DNA of 64,000 bases from Kaistella carnis (GTDB taxonomy: Bacteria > Bacteroidota > Bacteroidia > Flavobacteriales > Weeksellaceae). Positions 36,813-45,547 of this stretch are shown piece by piece. The stretch lies in assembly GCF_003860585.1 (NCBI RefSeq), contig NZ_CP034159.1:1364001-1428000 (forward strand). The letters are read 5' to 3'. The notes below the pieces were generated by a model, which saw nothing but the letters and a program-made list of their open reading frames with translations, made no database searches and had not been told where the DNA came from. Numbering within the stretch: position 1 is the stretch's first letter; each line of letters begins with the position of its first letter. Position numbers and translations under genes: made by a program.

Positions 36813-38045
36813 ATGAAAGAAGTTCTGAAAAACTATTCCGGTATTATTTTACTTTTATTCGGAATTATTCTCGGGAGTTTTACAGGAATATTTTCACCCA
36901 ATGTCGTTTCTTATCTGAAGCCGCTCGGCGATATTTTTCTAAACCTTCTTTTTGTCAGCGTTGTGCCGCTCGTTTATTTTGCGGTGGCCAATTCGATTGC
37001 CAGTGTAGAAAAAGGAGGAAAATTTGGAAAGATCATTTTCTCAATGATCATCACCTTTTTACTTTTCATTCTTATTGCGGCAATCTTTACCATCGCCGTG
37101 GTTTATTTTTTTCCAACCCAGGCTTTGCCTTCTACTTCAAATGATATTCTGGATAATTCTGGGGCAGATGATTCTTGGGGCGATCGCATTGTCCGCTTTT
37201 TTACAGTGGGTGAATTCTCCGAACTGTTCTCCCGAAAAAACATGCTTGCCTTGTTAATTTTTGCTTTCCTTACCGGAACTGCAGCCCGAAAAACTGGAGA
37301 AGCCGGAAAAGTTTTCCGCGATTTTTTAGCCTCGGGTTATGAAGTAATGAAAGAACTTCTGCTGCTTGTGATGAAAGGTGCACCCATCGGTTTGGGCGCT
37401 TACTTTGCTTTTCAAGTTGCGACTATTGGACCACAACTTTTCGGTTTTTACGCAAAACCTCTTGGTTTATATTATATTTCCGGGGTCGTTTATTTCTTTG
37501 TTTTCTTTACACTCTACGCCTTTTTGGCTAAAGGAAAACGTGGTATTAAAGAATTCTGGATGAACAATATTTATCCGTCACTTACGGCAATTTCTACGTG
37601 CAGCAGTTTCGCAACTATGCCCGCAAATTTACTGGCGGCAGGTAAAATTGGCGTTCCCTCTTCTATCGCGAATATTGTGATCCCCATTGGAAGTACGCTG
37701 CACAAAAACGGTTCCTCTATGTCCTCTATTATTAAAATTTATGTGGCATTTCTAATTATTGGCAAAGATTTTTTCGATCCGATGAATCTGTTGTTGGCTT
37801 TAGGAATTACGGTCTTCGTCAGTATCGTCGCAGGCGGAATTCCCAATGGTGGCTATATTGGAGAAATGTTGATGATCTCTGTGTACAGTCTACCTCAGGA
37901 AGCCATTCCGGCCGTGATGATCATTGGAACATTGGTGGATCCTTTGGCGACGGTGCTTAACTCTACAGGCGACACCGTTGCGGCAATGTTTGTGACAAAA
38001 ATTTCGGGAGAAAAATTTGTTGAAGCGGAAGAGGTTGTAATTTAA
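36813..38045 (+). CDS. Dicarboxylate/amino-acid:cation symporter (SDF family)
   Basis: A 410-residue inner-membrane symporter of the DAACS family (GltP/DctA-like). Seen: about eight membrane segments, the Ser-rich re-entrant loop AISTCSSFATMPANLLAA near residue 265, PIGSTLHKNGSSMSSI near 290 and the substrate-site helix VDPLATVLNSTGDTVAAMFV near 375, with the Asn and Asp that bind the substrate amino group and cation. Glutamate, aspartate or C4-dicarboxylates are likely substrates. A terminator follows, and the mobile island begins about 120 bases downstream. Confidence 0.92.
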   Translation: MKEVLKNYSGIILLLFGIILGSFTGIFSPNVVSYLKPLGDIFLNLLFVSVVPLVYFAVANSIASVEKGGKFGKIIFSMIITFLLFILIAAIFTIAVVYFFPTQALPSTSNDILDNSGADDSWGDRIVRFFTVGEFSELFSRKNMLALLIFAFLTGTAARKTGEAGKVFRDFLASGYEVMKELLLLVMKGAPIGLGAYFAFQVATIGPQLFGFYAKPLGLYYISGVVYFFVFFTLYAFLAKGKRGIKEFWMNNIYPSLTAISTCSSFATMPANLLAAGKIGVPSSIANIVIPIGSTLHKNGSSMSSIIKIYVAFLIIGKDFFDPMNLLLALGITVFVSIVAGGIPNGGYIGEMLMISVYSLPQEAIPAVMIIGTLVDPLATVLNSTGDTVAAMFVTKISGEKFVEAEEVVI

Positions 38046-38103
38046 GAATTGAGCATCATATCTCTTTTATTTCTATAAAAAACACGGCAATTTTAATAAA
38101 ATC

Positions 38104-38133
38104 CTGTGTAATAGTAATTTATTACACAGTTTT
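38104..38133 (+). terminator. Intrinsic terminator of the symporter gene
   Basis: Stem CTGTGTAAT / ATTACACAG with loop AGTAATTT, then TTTT. A TATATTTG -7-like element at 38149-38156 lies just before the island edge and now faces no complete gene. Confidence 0.8.
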
Positions 38134-38167
38134 AATGTTGACATTGTGTATATTTGAGAGTTGGCGG

Positions 38168-38326
38168 TCAACCATCACACGCATCGATATGACCACCCAA
38201 AGCAGCAGTCCGGCAATACGACAAAGCGCGAAGTGTTTTTTCCTGATGAGCCGTAAAATTCCGGGCCGATAAACTGATTTTACGAAGAACATCAGCAACA
38301 CTTCCGCCTTTACTTCGGGTTTCCAT
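38168..38326 (-). pseudogene. 5' remnant of an IS91-family transposase
   Basis: Only 52 codons remain, from ATG 38326 to a chance TGA created at the break. The segment GGSVADVLRK followed by CRTAALGGHIDACDG matches the N-terminal zinc-binding region of IS91-family HUH transposases (TAALGGH-x3-CD-x-C). The start overlaps the last 17 bases of the recombinase gene, so the two were translationally coupled in the intact element. The catalytic HUH and tyrosine residues are lost, so this copy cannot transpose itself. Confidence 0.8.
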
Positions 38327-39322
38327 TTTTACTGCATAAAGCGAAAACGGTATCCAAAGGGCTGTGGGGTTTTTGATCTGACAACTGACAGACATGAAGA
38401 TATTCCATGGTCGATTCAATTCTTTCATGACCCAAAAGTTTCTGAACCATAATGATAGAAACTCCATCTTCCAATAAATGCGTGGCAAAGCTTTGTCGCA
38501 AAGTGTGCGTATGAACAACTTTGGTGATTCCGGCTTTTTTACTCACCGTTTTGATGACCCATTGAACGCCTCTTTGACTGTATCTGGAATCAAAATCTTT
38601 GGTGTGCGTTGTGGAAGCACCTGTGCTGAGCGTAGTCGAAGCATCAATCTCTTCAATATTTCTATTTTGATTTCCATTGAATAAATATTGAGTCGGATTT
38701 TCCACTGAAATAAAGGTTTTAAGTCCCCGAATTAAATGTTCGGATAAAGGAACATAACGGTCTTTTTGACCTTTACCCTGAACAACATGCAGCATTTGTC
38801 GGTCAAAATCAAGATGATGAAGTTCGATATTCCTCACTTCCATACATCGAAGTCCACACCCGTAAATCAGACCGATGAGCAGTTTGTGTTTCAGTAACTG
38901 CGCCGTTTGAAGCATACGCCAAACTTCCTGACGGCTTAAAATAGTCGGCAGTTTTTTGACTTTTGGAATAGCGGGAAGATGCAGAAAACTATAGGGTAAA
39001 CCTTCGGCTTTCAGAAGAAACCGCAGTCCATAAACCGTGTGTTTAAAGTAGGTTTGAGAAGGTGTTTTTGATCGCTGTTGAAGTTCGAAGAGATAATCTT
39101 TGATGTCTTCCGGATCCAATTCGGTAGGGATTTTACCGAAGTAAAGCGCTACGGCTGCTACATGCCTGGAATAATTATCAAAGGTTCTGGGACTTTTTCC
39201 CTGGCTTGAAATATTTCTTTCGAAACGTTGTATCAGTTCCGAAAAACCATTAACTTCGCTTGAAGCGCGATTCAAAATTTTGTTCGTCCTTAAATCCTCC
39301 GGAGATTTTTTTTTGTAGCCAT
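38310..39322 (-). CDS. Tyrosine recombinase of an IS91-type element (complete)
   Basis: A tyrosine-family site-specific recombinase; 321 residues from TTG 39275. All catalytic residues are present: Arg in YGCGLRCMEVRNIE, Lys in VVQGKGQKDRYVPL, His-x-x-Arg in VHTHTLRQSFATHLLEDG, His in QKLLGHERIES, and Tyr in TMEYLHV. The core-binding domain has the NYSRHVA block near residue 35. Reading from ATG 39322 (MATKKK) would add 16 residues, but a nine-A run is one A short of keeping the frame. The same defect is seen in the three truncated relatives. The listed range includes this region. Confidence 0.87.
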
Positions 39323-39634
39323 TTTAGAGATTTTATTTTATGTTATGATCAAACAAAGTTAATAAAACAGCCTCAGGAAAAGCTACCGGAGGTTTAGTTC
39401 AATAACTAAGCTTTCGTTTTATCTGCAAGACAAGAAATGAAAGCCTGTTGAACGGAACCTCCGGTGGCTTTTCCTCCCCAGTTGGTAACCTTATGGAGTT
39501 ATCGTTTTTAGAATTTAGGATATTAGAGCAGTTTTTTAGAAGGACTGCTTTTTTTGGGAACTGAGGTGAGATTTTTTGAAGCACTCACCGGCTTTTCTTT
39601 ACTTTTAAGATATAAAATCCCTTACCCACAAAGT

Positions 39635-39765
39635 TTATTTTGCAGACAGCGTTTGGGTAACGAAAAGAAAATCCTGCGGCGGCCCCCGCTGCCCAAAAAT
39701 AGCAATGGTCACAAGGTTTCCTTCCTTGCAGCACCGGCATTTATTGAGCAGCGTTTTGGGTGTGA
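39635..39765 (-). pseudogene. 3' remnant of IS91-family transposase in unit B
   Basis: On the minus strand the frame reads TPKTLLNKCRCCKEGNLVTI and ends FVTQTLSAK before TAA. The Cys cluster followed by a short tail is the form of the C terminus of IS91-family transposases. It is fused out of frame to the recombinase fragment. Confidence 0.65.
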
Positions 39766-40267
39766 AGCTTGATATTCCTTACGTCCATACAGCGCAGTCC
39801 GCAACCGTAGATCAGGCCGATGAGCAATTTGTGCTTCAGGAGTTCAGCACTTCGAAGCATTCGCCAGATTTCTTCACGGCTTAAAATAGTGGGAAGTTTT
39901 TTCACTTTTGGAATCGCGGGAAGATGGAGGTAGCTGTAAGGCAAGCCTTCGGTTTTCAGCAAAAACCGCAGTCCGTAAACGGTATGTTTAAAGTACGACT
40001 GAGAAGGGGTTTTTGATCGCTTTTGAAGTTCAAAAAGGTAATCTTTGATGTCTTCCGGGTCTAATTCGGTAGGGGCTTTACCGAAATGAAGCGCCAAGGC
40101 TGCAACGTGACGGGAATAATTGTCGAAGGTACGCTTGCTTCTGCCCAGGATGGAAATATTTCTTTCGAAGCGTTGCAGAAGTTCGACAAAACCGTTAACT
40201 TCGCTCGAGGCACGGTTCAGGAATTTGCTGGTCCTTAAATCCTCCGGAGATTTTTTTTTGTAGCCAT
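39762..40267 (-). pseudogene. Tyrosine recombinase N-terminal fragment, unit B
   Basis: The N-terminal half of the recombinase of element A, about 90% alike by eye. It runs from the ATG at 40267 (with the same nine-A run one base short) to YGCGLRCMDVRNIKL, then joins the transposase tail. It keeps the core-binding domain and the first catalytic Arg but lacks the Lys, HxxR and Tyr, so it cannot recombine. It could still bind DNA. Confidence 0.82.
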
Positions 40268-40340
40268 TTCATGAGTTTTTAAAAGGTTAATAAAAACAAA
40301 GTTACTAAAACGGCGAATGGAAAAAGCTACCGGAGGTTTA

Positions 40341-40538
40341 GTTCAACATCGGTTTTGCAAAAGCGGGGGTGAATTTCTCTTGAGTTGAAAGTTTCGTCAT
40401 TATTAGTCGCAAAAAACCATTTCGTTTTTTATTTTTTTGTAATTTTGAAAAAACGAAAATGGTTTTCGCTCGGTTCGGTTTTAGTAGAACTTTCAGTTTG
40501 TAAAATCCCCGCCTTCGCAAAGCCGTTTCCCGTTGCCA
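40341..40538 (+). repeat. attC-like recombination site 1
   Basis: Imperfect palindrome. Left arm CGGTTTTGCAAAAGCGGGG starts at 40350; right arm CCCCGCCTTCGCAAAGCCG ends at 40524; 16 of 19 positions pair. The outer cores are GTTCAAC (40341, supplied by the end of unit B plus one C) and GTTGCCA (40532). The long loop holds a second stem (AACCATTTCG...CGAAAATGG). Architecture and mismatches are shared with sites 2 and 3. Confidence 0.75.
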
Positions 40539-40546
40539 TCAATGCT

Positions 40547-41350
40547 ATGAAGAGACGCATACATAACATATTGACAGTATCTAAAAAGTCAGGAGACCTA
40601 AGTTGGTATTTTGACGTATTCATCATTACATTGATAATTTTGAATGTAATTGCCATAGTATTAGAATCTATTGAACCATTACGACAACAGTTTCAAACAC
40701 ATTTTGACTACTTTGAACTTTTTTCAGTTATAGTATTTACGGTAGAGTATATACTTCGTATTTGGACAGCGAATTTGATACCCGAATTCAAAAAACCTAT
40801 AGCAGGAAATTTAAAATATGCTCTCACGCCTCTTGCAATAATTGACCTATTGGCTTTTCTTCCGTTTTATCTGCCATTCGTTGGAGTTGACTTACGACTA
40901 TTGAGAATGTTGAGAATTTTTAGGATTTTCCGTTTATTCAAAATAGCCAGATACATTGAAGCACTTTCTTTTATCACCCGAGTTTTTAAAAAGAAAAAAG
41001 AAGAACTTGTTATTTCGTTAATCTTCACAGTCTTTCTTTTACTCATTGCTTCAACATTAATGTATTACGTTGAAAATGAAAGTCAACCCGAAAACTTTTC
41101 AAGCATACCCGAAACAATGTGGTGGGGCATTGCGACATTGACAACGGTAGGTTATGGAGACATTTATCCCGTTACACCATTAGGACGATTTTTGGGTGGT
41201 GTAATTGCGATTATTGGAATTGGACTTTTTGCATTACCGTCAGGTATTTTAGCTTCAGGGTTTTCAGATGAAATTTCACGTAGAAAATTACAAGACGATT
41301 ACTGCTCAACTTGCGGTCAAACAATAAAAAAAGAACAAAATGAGATTTAG
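40547..41350 (+). CDS. Voltage-gated-type potassium channel (cassette gene)
   Basis: A six-transmembrane ion channel of 267 residues from ATG 40547. The voltage-sensor helix S4 is visible as LRLLRMLRIFRIFRLFKIAR near residue 118, and the selectivity filter as TLTTVGYGD near 202, so it conducts K+. A short cytoplasmic tail ends CSTCGQTIKKEQ. The frame opens further upstream at 40385, but that part is the attC-like site, and the start at 40547 lies 15 bases after the cassette core. The gene overlaps the next by 11 bases. Confidence 0.9.
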   Translation: MKRRIHNILTVSKKSGDLSWYFDVFIITLIILNVIAIVLESIEPLRQQFQTHFDYFELFSVIVFTVEYILRIWTANLIPEFKKPIAGNLKYALTPLAIIDLLAFLPFYLPFVGVDLRLLRMLRIFRIFRLFKIARYIEALSFITRVFKKKKEELVISLIFTVFLLLIASTLMYYVENESQPENFSSIPETMWWGIATLTTVGYGDIYPVTPLGRFLGGVIAIIGIGLFALPSGILASGFSDEISRRKLQDDYCSTCGQTIKKEQNEI

Positions 41351-42458
41351 AAGACGAGTAAAATTATTTCCTGGAGTTACTTTAAACTTTAGCAAAACAG
41401 GCATCAGCACAGCAGTTGGTGTTCCGGGAGCAAGTGTAAACTTCAACAAACAAGGAACATTTTTAAACACAGGCTTACCCGGAACAGGTATTTATGACCG
41501 TAAAAGAATTGGTGGACAGAAAAAATCTAACCAATCAAATTAAAACTTCCAAGACTATAAATTACCACAGCAAGAGATAATTCCAGACCAAAGAACAGAA
41601 TTGAAATCAACGGAAAATGTTGAAGAAACCACGACCGAAGGACTTCAAGAACTTAGAGACACTTTACTATCTTGCTATCAAGAAAAGAGCGAGTTAAAGA
41701 GAGAAATTGTAAGAGCAAAATCAAGCCTACAAACAAGTCAAATCTTACTTGTATTTTCTTATCTAATTATTGTTGGCTTTTTTATTAAGTGGTTCAAGCA
41801 AAACAGAGATGACAAGAAAGAATATTTAGAAGACATTGAAAAACAACTTTCTGAATGCTATGTAAATATAGACATCAAAACGGATGAACAAATTGAAAAA
41901 TCATACTTACAACTGCTCGACAGCTACAAGACTTTACTTACTTGCCAAAAAATATGGGACATCACATCTACTTCTAAAATTGACAAAACAGCAACACGTT
42001 CAGCAGCATCAGAATCAATTACAAGAAAGCAAGTAAAATTTGGATTTGGCAACTTTGACATTATTAAATCAAAATTTGACGCACTACATTTTAAAAATGC
42101 AAATGGTGGAGATTTATACATTTATCCTGCGTTTATTGCAATAGTTGACAGCAACAAAAAATTCGGACTAATAGATATTCGTGAAGTTGAATTTGATTTT
42201 ATCTCTCAAAAATTCTTGGAAGAAGAAAGAGTTCCATCTGACTCAAATGTGATTGGAAACACTTGGGCAAAAGTCAATAAAAATGGAAGCCCCGACAAAA
42301 GGTTTAAAGACAACTATCAAATTCCAATTTGCTTATACGGTAACATTGAAATTAAAAGCTCGACTGGACTAAACGAAGCATATTCTTTAAGTAATCACGA
42401 CAAGGCAGAGCAGTTCTCAATGACTTTTAAAGCATATCAAAAAATCATAGGACAATGA
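41340..42458 (+). pseudogene. DUF4236 protein gene interrupted by an in-frame TAA (cassette gene)
   Basis: A frame of 373 codons with one internal stop at 41541-41543. The first 67 residues are a DUF4236 domain (GVTLNFSKTGISTAVGVPG, LNTGLPGTGIYDRKR). After the TAA the same frame continues as NFQDYKLPQQ and on through the open frame at 41601-42458, which has a coiled coil, one membrane helix (ILLVFSYLIIVGFFIKWF) and a beta-rich C-terminal domain. Because the frame is kept on both sides, I read this as one gene with a nonsense mutation. Function unknown; the N-terminal part may still be made alone. Confidence 0.75.
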
Positions 42459-42479
42459 CGACAGAAACAGAAGCACAGC

Positions 42480-42612
42480 TGGCAACTGCGGTTTTGCAAA
42501 AGTGGCGGTTCAGTGCTTCGTATGACAGTTTAGTGGTTAATCAAAATTTAGTGCTTCGATTGAAGTTTTGTGGTGAAAATCGCCACCTTCGCAAAGCCGC
42601 GACACGTCAGGC
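42480..42612 (+). repeat. attC-like recombination site 2
   Basis: The outer core TGGCAAC (42480-42486) is the exact inverse of GTTGCCA at 40532, the start of the same cassette. Arms GCGGTTTTGCAAAAGTGGCG (42488) and CGCCACCTTCGCAAAGCCGC (ends 42600) pair at 17 of 20 positions. The far core is GTCAGGC (42606). Spacers between cores and arms are unequal, as in integron attC sites. This is the most complete site in the window. Confidence 0.78.
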
Positions 42613-42697
42613 TGTGAATAAACTCAGCTTTCCAGTAATTCCTTAAGAAAACCAACCTTCCACACCTCAATAAATGCGTTTTAAGATCGGCTATTTT

Positions 42698-44236
42698 TTA
42701 TGCTGCAATTGATAATGTATTTTCCAATGGGGCTAAAATAAACGCAAAACAAGTCTGTCTAAAAACAAAACAACCTTTCGCTTTGTAAGGTGACTTCCAG
42801 TTCTTCAATTTGGCAATTAATTCCGGAACTCCAAGAATATTTATCGCACGTTTGATGTTATACACCAGCATGATTAAACTGTGTTCACCATTTACTTTTT
42901 CAAGTCCCGTTAAATTCGTGTGATTGTAGCCCCACTGCCTTTTGATTGTTCCGAAAATATGCTCGTTGATCTCCTGCCGCTTTCGGTATAATTGCGCATT
43001 AGCTTGGTAGCGCTGATTGTTTTCTGCAACAGCATCGGCATATTGACTTCTATCAATCTCTCGGCCTCCTGTTCTGCTCGTACAAAGTGATTTTACAGGA
43101 CATTCTTTACAAGCTGGAGTTCGGTATTTTTTGAAGTCGTAGCTGTCTCTATCGCGGGTTTTCTTGTGCCATCGTCCCGTCGTTTTTAAAACTTGGTTTG
43201 CCGGACAAGTGTAAGTGTCATCGTCTGTATTGTAAATGAATTTTGAAACAAAATAATCTGGTTGAGTGCCATTTTCGTTGCTTTTTCCCTGATCTGGATG
43301 CGCAACAATGGTGATAATGTTTTGCTCTTTGCATTGGGTGATTTCCCGACCATTGTGATAACCTTTGTCAACTAAAGCAGTGAATGTTTCAATTCCCAAA
43401 TTCTCCTTAGCTTCAATTGCAATTGCGCTCAAAGCATTACGATCATTACGATTAATGGTGTGTGTAGCCACAACCAAATTATATTGAGCATCAACAGCGG
43501 CTTGAATATTATAACTTACTTCTACAACTTGCCCCTGAACCAACAGTGCTCGTGAATCTTCATCGGTAGTACTTATCTGAGGTTCGCCACTTGCTTTTAG
43601 TTTTTCTTCTAAGACTTCGTAGCCGAGTTTATTTTTCTTTAATCTTTCAATCTTTTCCTGAATCTTAGTGATTGTCATGCTATTTTCTTTCTCGTCATTC
43701 TGAGCCAATTCATCCAGGTATTGCTGTGTTTTCTCTTCAATATAAGCCAAGTGTTTATCAATTTTCTTTTGATTAAAATTGGCTTTTTTGCTGTTGTGCG
43801 CTCTACTTTTAGTACCGTCAATGGCGATGGTTTCTCCAGCAATTAGATCTGCATCTTTCAAAAAAGAAACGAATACTTTGAACAGCTTTTTTAAACCCGA
43901 CGGATTGTTTTTTCTAAAATCAGAAATGCTGTGGTAATTGGGTACAAGTCCAAATAAAAGCCATTGTAATTCAATATTGCGCACACATTCTTTTTCGAGT
44001 TTCCGTGAACTCCGAAGTCCATTCAGATAACCATACAAATAGATTTTGAGAAATGTTTGCGTACTGAAACTCGGTCGTCCTTCCGTTTTTAGCATTTGCA
44101 GTTCAAAACCTAATGCTTTTAAATCGATATTCTCAACAAAGGCATCTACAAACCGAACCGAATTATCTTCAGAAATCGAATCTTCTAAACTTGTAAAAAC
44201 CATTTGATTGCGGGCTATTCCTGTGATGTGTTGCAT
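42698..44236 (-). CDS. IS1182-family transposase (first copy)
   Basis: A 512-residue DDE transposase. Seen: the N-terminal helix-rich DUF772 region (ENIDLKALGFELQ, RPSFSTQTFLKIYLYGYLNG), the first Asp in GETIAIDGTKSRAHNSKK near residue 142, the second in TALVDKGYHNGREI near 295, a Cys-rich insert (CKECPVKSLCTSR) near 378 and the Glu helix in INEHIFGTIKRQWGYNHT near 425. The frame is complete. I could not define the element ends. It sits in the cassette array after attC-like site 2. Confidence 0.9.
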   Translation of the reverse strand: MQHITGIARNQMVFTSLEDSISEDNSVRFVDAFVENIDLKALGFELQMLKTEGRPSFSTQTFLKIYLYGYLNGLRSSRKLEKECVRNIELQWLLFGLVPNYHSISDFRKNNPSGLKKLFKVFVSFLKDADLIAGETIAIDGTKSRAHNSKKANFNQKKIDKHLAYIEEKTQQYLDELAQNDEKENSMTITKIQEKIERLKKNKLGYEVLEEKLKASGEPQISTTDEDSRALLVQGQVVEVSYNIQAAVDAQYNLVVATHTINRNDRNALSAIAIEAKENLGIETFTALVDKGYHNGREITQCKEQNIITIVAHPDQGKSNENGTQPDYFVSKFIYNTDDDTYTCPANQVLKTTGRWHKKTRDRDSYDFKKYRTPACKECPVKSLCTSRTGGREIDRSQYADAVAENNQRYQANAQLYRKRQEINEHIFGTIKRQWGYNHTNLTGLEKVNGEHSLIMLVYNIKRAINILGVPELIAKLKNWKSPYKAKGCFVFRQTCFAFILAPLENTLSIAA

Positions 44237-44322
44237 TATTAAATATACGAATTTCCTCCCGTATTATTGAAATAATTTAGCTATTTTTGAAGTAATAAAC
44301 GGAGGTTTTTTCACAGACTGAC

Positions 44323-44701
44323 GTTGTGCGCAATATCGAAAAGCAGTTTTCAATAGAAATTTCGGTCTGAAAATTCAAATTACGCTGGCTTCTACTCCGC
44401 TGAATTTTAAAAATTAACCCTGAAAATCAGTCTGAATTTTTAAAAATTGCGCTGACTTTTACATATCCGGCGCCGACAAAAATATGCGTGAAAAAAATGC
44501 CGAAAAAAAATTTGACGCTGACTTTTTCCAACTTTGCGCTTAACTACGTGAATAAAATCTGTCCGGACCTAAAAACTTACTAAAAATCTGAATCTTATTT
44601 GCATTTTCGATCTTGAAAAAAATTGTCATGCTTGATTTTCACTTCTCTGACTGAATTCAAAAGGTTGAATTAAGTCGCCGAACCGAAAATACTGCGCACA
44701 A
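44323..44701. repeat. Gene-free cassette bounded by inverse cores
   Basis: Begins GTTGTGCGCA and ends TGCGCACAA just before unit C. With the C that follows unit C at 45341, the end becomes TGCGCACAAC, the exact inverse of the start. No long open frame lies inside. Three imperfect direct repeats of the form CGCTGRCTTYTWC occur near 44383, 44450 and 44515. This accounts for the 460-base gap after the IS1182 gene. Confidence 0.65.
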
Positions 44702-45340
44702 TAACTAAGCTTTCGTCTTGTCCGCAGGACACGAGATGAAAGCCCGTTGAACGGAAGCTCCGGTGGCTTTTCAGCAGTGTGATGGTCCTCTTATGGGGAT
44801 GTCGTTTTTAGAATTTAGATACACAAAGCAGTTTTTTCAGAAGGACTGAAGCATTCGCCAGATTTCTTCACGGCTTAAAATAGTGGGAAGTTTTTCACTT
44901 TTGGAATCGCGGGAAGATGGAGGTAGCTGTAAGGCAAGCCTTCGGTTTTCAGCAAAAACCGCAGTCCGTAAACGGTATGTTTAAAGTACGACTGAGAAGG
45001 GGTTTTTGATCGATTTTGAAGTTCAAAAAGGTAATCTCTGATGTCTTCCGGGTTTAATTCAGTAGGGACTTTACCAAAATGACGCGCTAAGGCCGCAACG
45101 TGACGGGAATAATTGTCGAAGGCACGCTTGCTTCTGCCCACGATGAAGATATTTCTTTCGAAGCGTTGCAGAAGTTCGGCAAAACCGTTAACTTCGCTCG
45201 AGGCACGGTTCAGGAATTTGTTTGTTCTTAAATCCTCCGGAGATTTTTTTTTGTAGCCATTTTATATGTTTTTTAAAAGGTTAATAAAAACAAAGTTACT
45301 AAAACGGCGAATGGGAAAAGCTACCGGAGGTTTAGTTCAA
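44702..45340 (-). mobile_element. Internally deleted IS91-type unit C
   Basis: About 639 bp with the same two ends as unit B (TAACTAAGC...GGTTTAGTTCAA). The deletion differs from B and D: the terminator stem of the left end (GCAGTTTTTTCAGAAGGACT) is joined directly to the recombinase near 44848. Removing the unit leaves flanks CACAA and CATAG that form one continuous attC-like site. Confidence 0.85.
44848..45260 (-). pseudogene. Tyrosine recombinase N-terminal fragment, unit C
   Basis: Covers the start (ATG 45260, nine-A run one base short of frame) and the core-binding domain (NYSRHVAALARHFGK, LRFLLKTEGLPYSYLHLP). A five-T instead of a six-T run near 44893 breaks the frame again after IPKVK. 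The fragment stops before the first catalytic Arg. It is clearly degenerate. Confidence 0.8.
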
Positions 45341-45528
45341 CATAGTATTTGCAAAAGGCGGGGTTGAATTCATAATAGAAAAACCCGATGCATTTAGTCG
45401 CAACTTGGTTTTCATATTACTTTTTTTTGTAATTTGGTAATCTGAAAAAGCAATTTGCTTCGTTCGGTCGAAATTGAACTTTTCGTCCAATTTTAGCCCG
45501 CCCTTCGCAAATACTTTTTCCGTTAGCA
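45335..45528 (+). repeat. attC-like recombination site 3
   Basis: Arms GTATTTGCAAAAGGCGGG (45345) and CCCGCCCTTCGCAAATAC (ends 45514) pair at 16 of 18 positions, with the same A/G mismatch places as sites 1 and 2. The far core is GTTAGCA (45522). The near core position is taken by GTTCAAC, formed by the end of unit C plus one C. As in sites 1 and 2, five bases separate AAC from the arm motif. Confidence 0.75.
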
Positions 45529-45547
45529 GAAATTTTGAACCCATGTA

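Larger units (their letters stand above)
38165..39402 (-). mobile_element. IS91-type element A, truncated in its transposase
   Basis: Holds, on the minus strand, a full tyrosine recombinase and the first 47 codons of an IS91-family transposase, cut off at about 38165. The intact right end reads AAAAGCTACCGGAGGTTTAG then TTCAA (39378-39402) and is shared with units B, C and D. A -7-type element (CAAAGTTA at 39354-39361, TAACTTTG on the minus strand) precedes the recombinase. Unit B follows at once, joined GTTCAA / TAACTAAG. Confidence 0.8.
39403..40346 (-). mobile_element. Internally deleted IS91-type unit B
   Basis: About 944 bp, from TAACTAAGC at the left to GGTTTAGTTCAA at the right. The left end has a hairpin region and the block TTGAACGGAACCTCCGGTGG, the approximate reverse complement of the right end, then a terminator (GCAG...CTGCTTTTTTT near 39530). 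The middle of the parent element is missing: recombinase codons end after RNIKL and are joined to the transposase C terminus. Unit D has the same joint and nearly the same length. Confidence 0.85.

Noticed and set aside
38327..38518. Upstream part of the minus-strand frame that contains the transposase remnant
   Set aside because: It is the out-of-frame reading of the recombinase C terminus; only codons after ATG 38326 look like an IS91 transposase.
38310..39322. Integron integrase IntI as identity of the recombinase
   Set aside because: It lacks the extra helix region typical of IntI and is followed by the start of an IS91-family transposase, so it belongs to that element. A role on attC-like sites is still open.
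40385..40546. Upstream extension of the potassium-channel frame
   Set aside because: The stretch is the attC-like palindrome; the channel homology begins at ATG 40547, 15 bases after the cassette core.
42698..44236. Inverted ends for the first IS1182 copy
   Set aside because: AAAACC-type similarity at about 42647 and GGAGGTTTTTT at 44301 is too weak to fix the ends, so only the transposase gene is listed.
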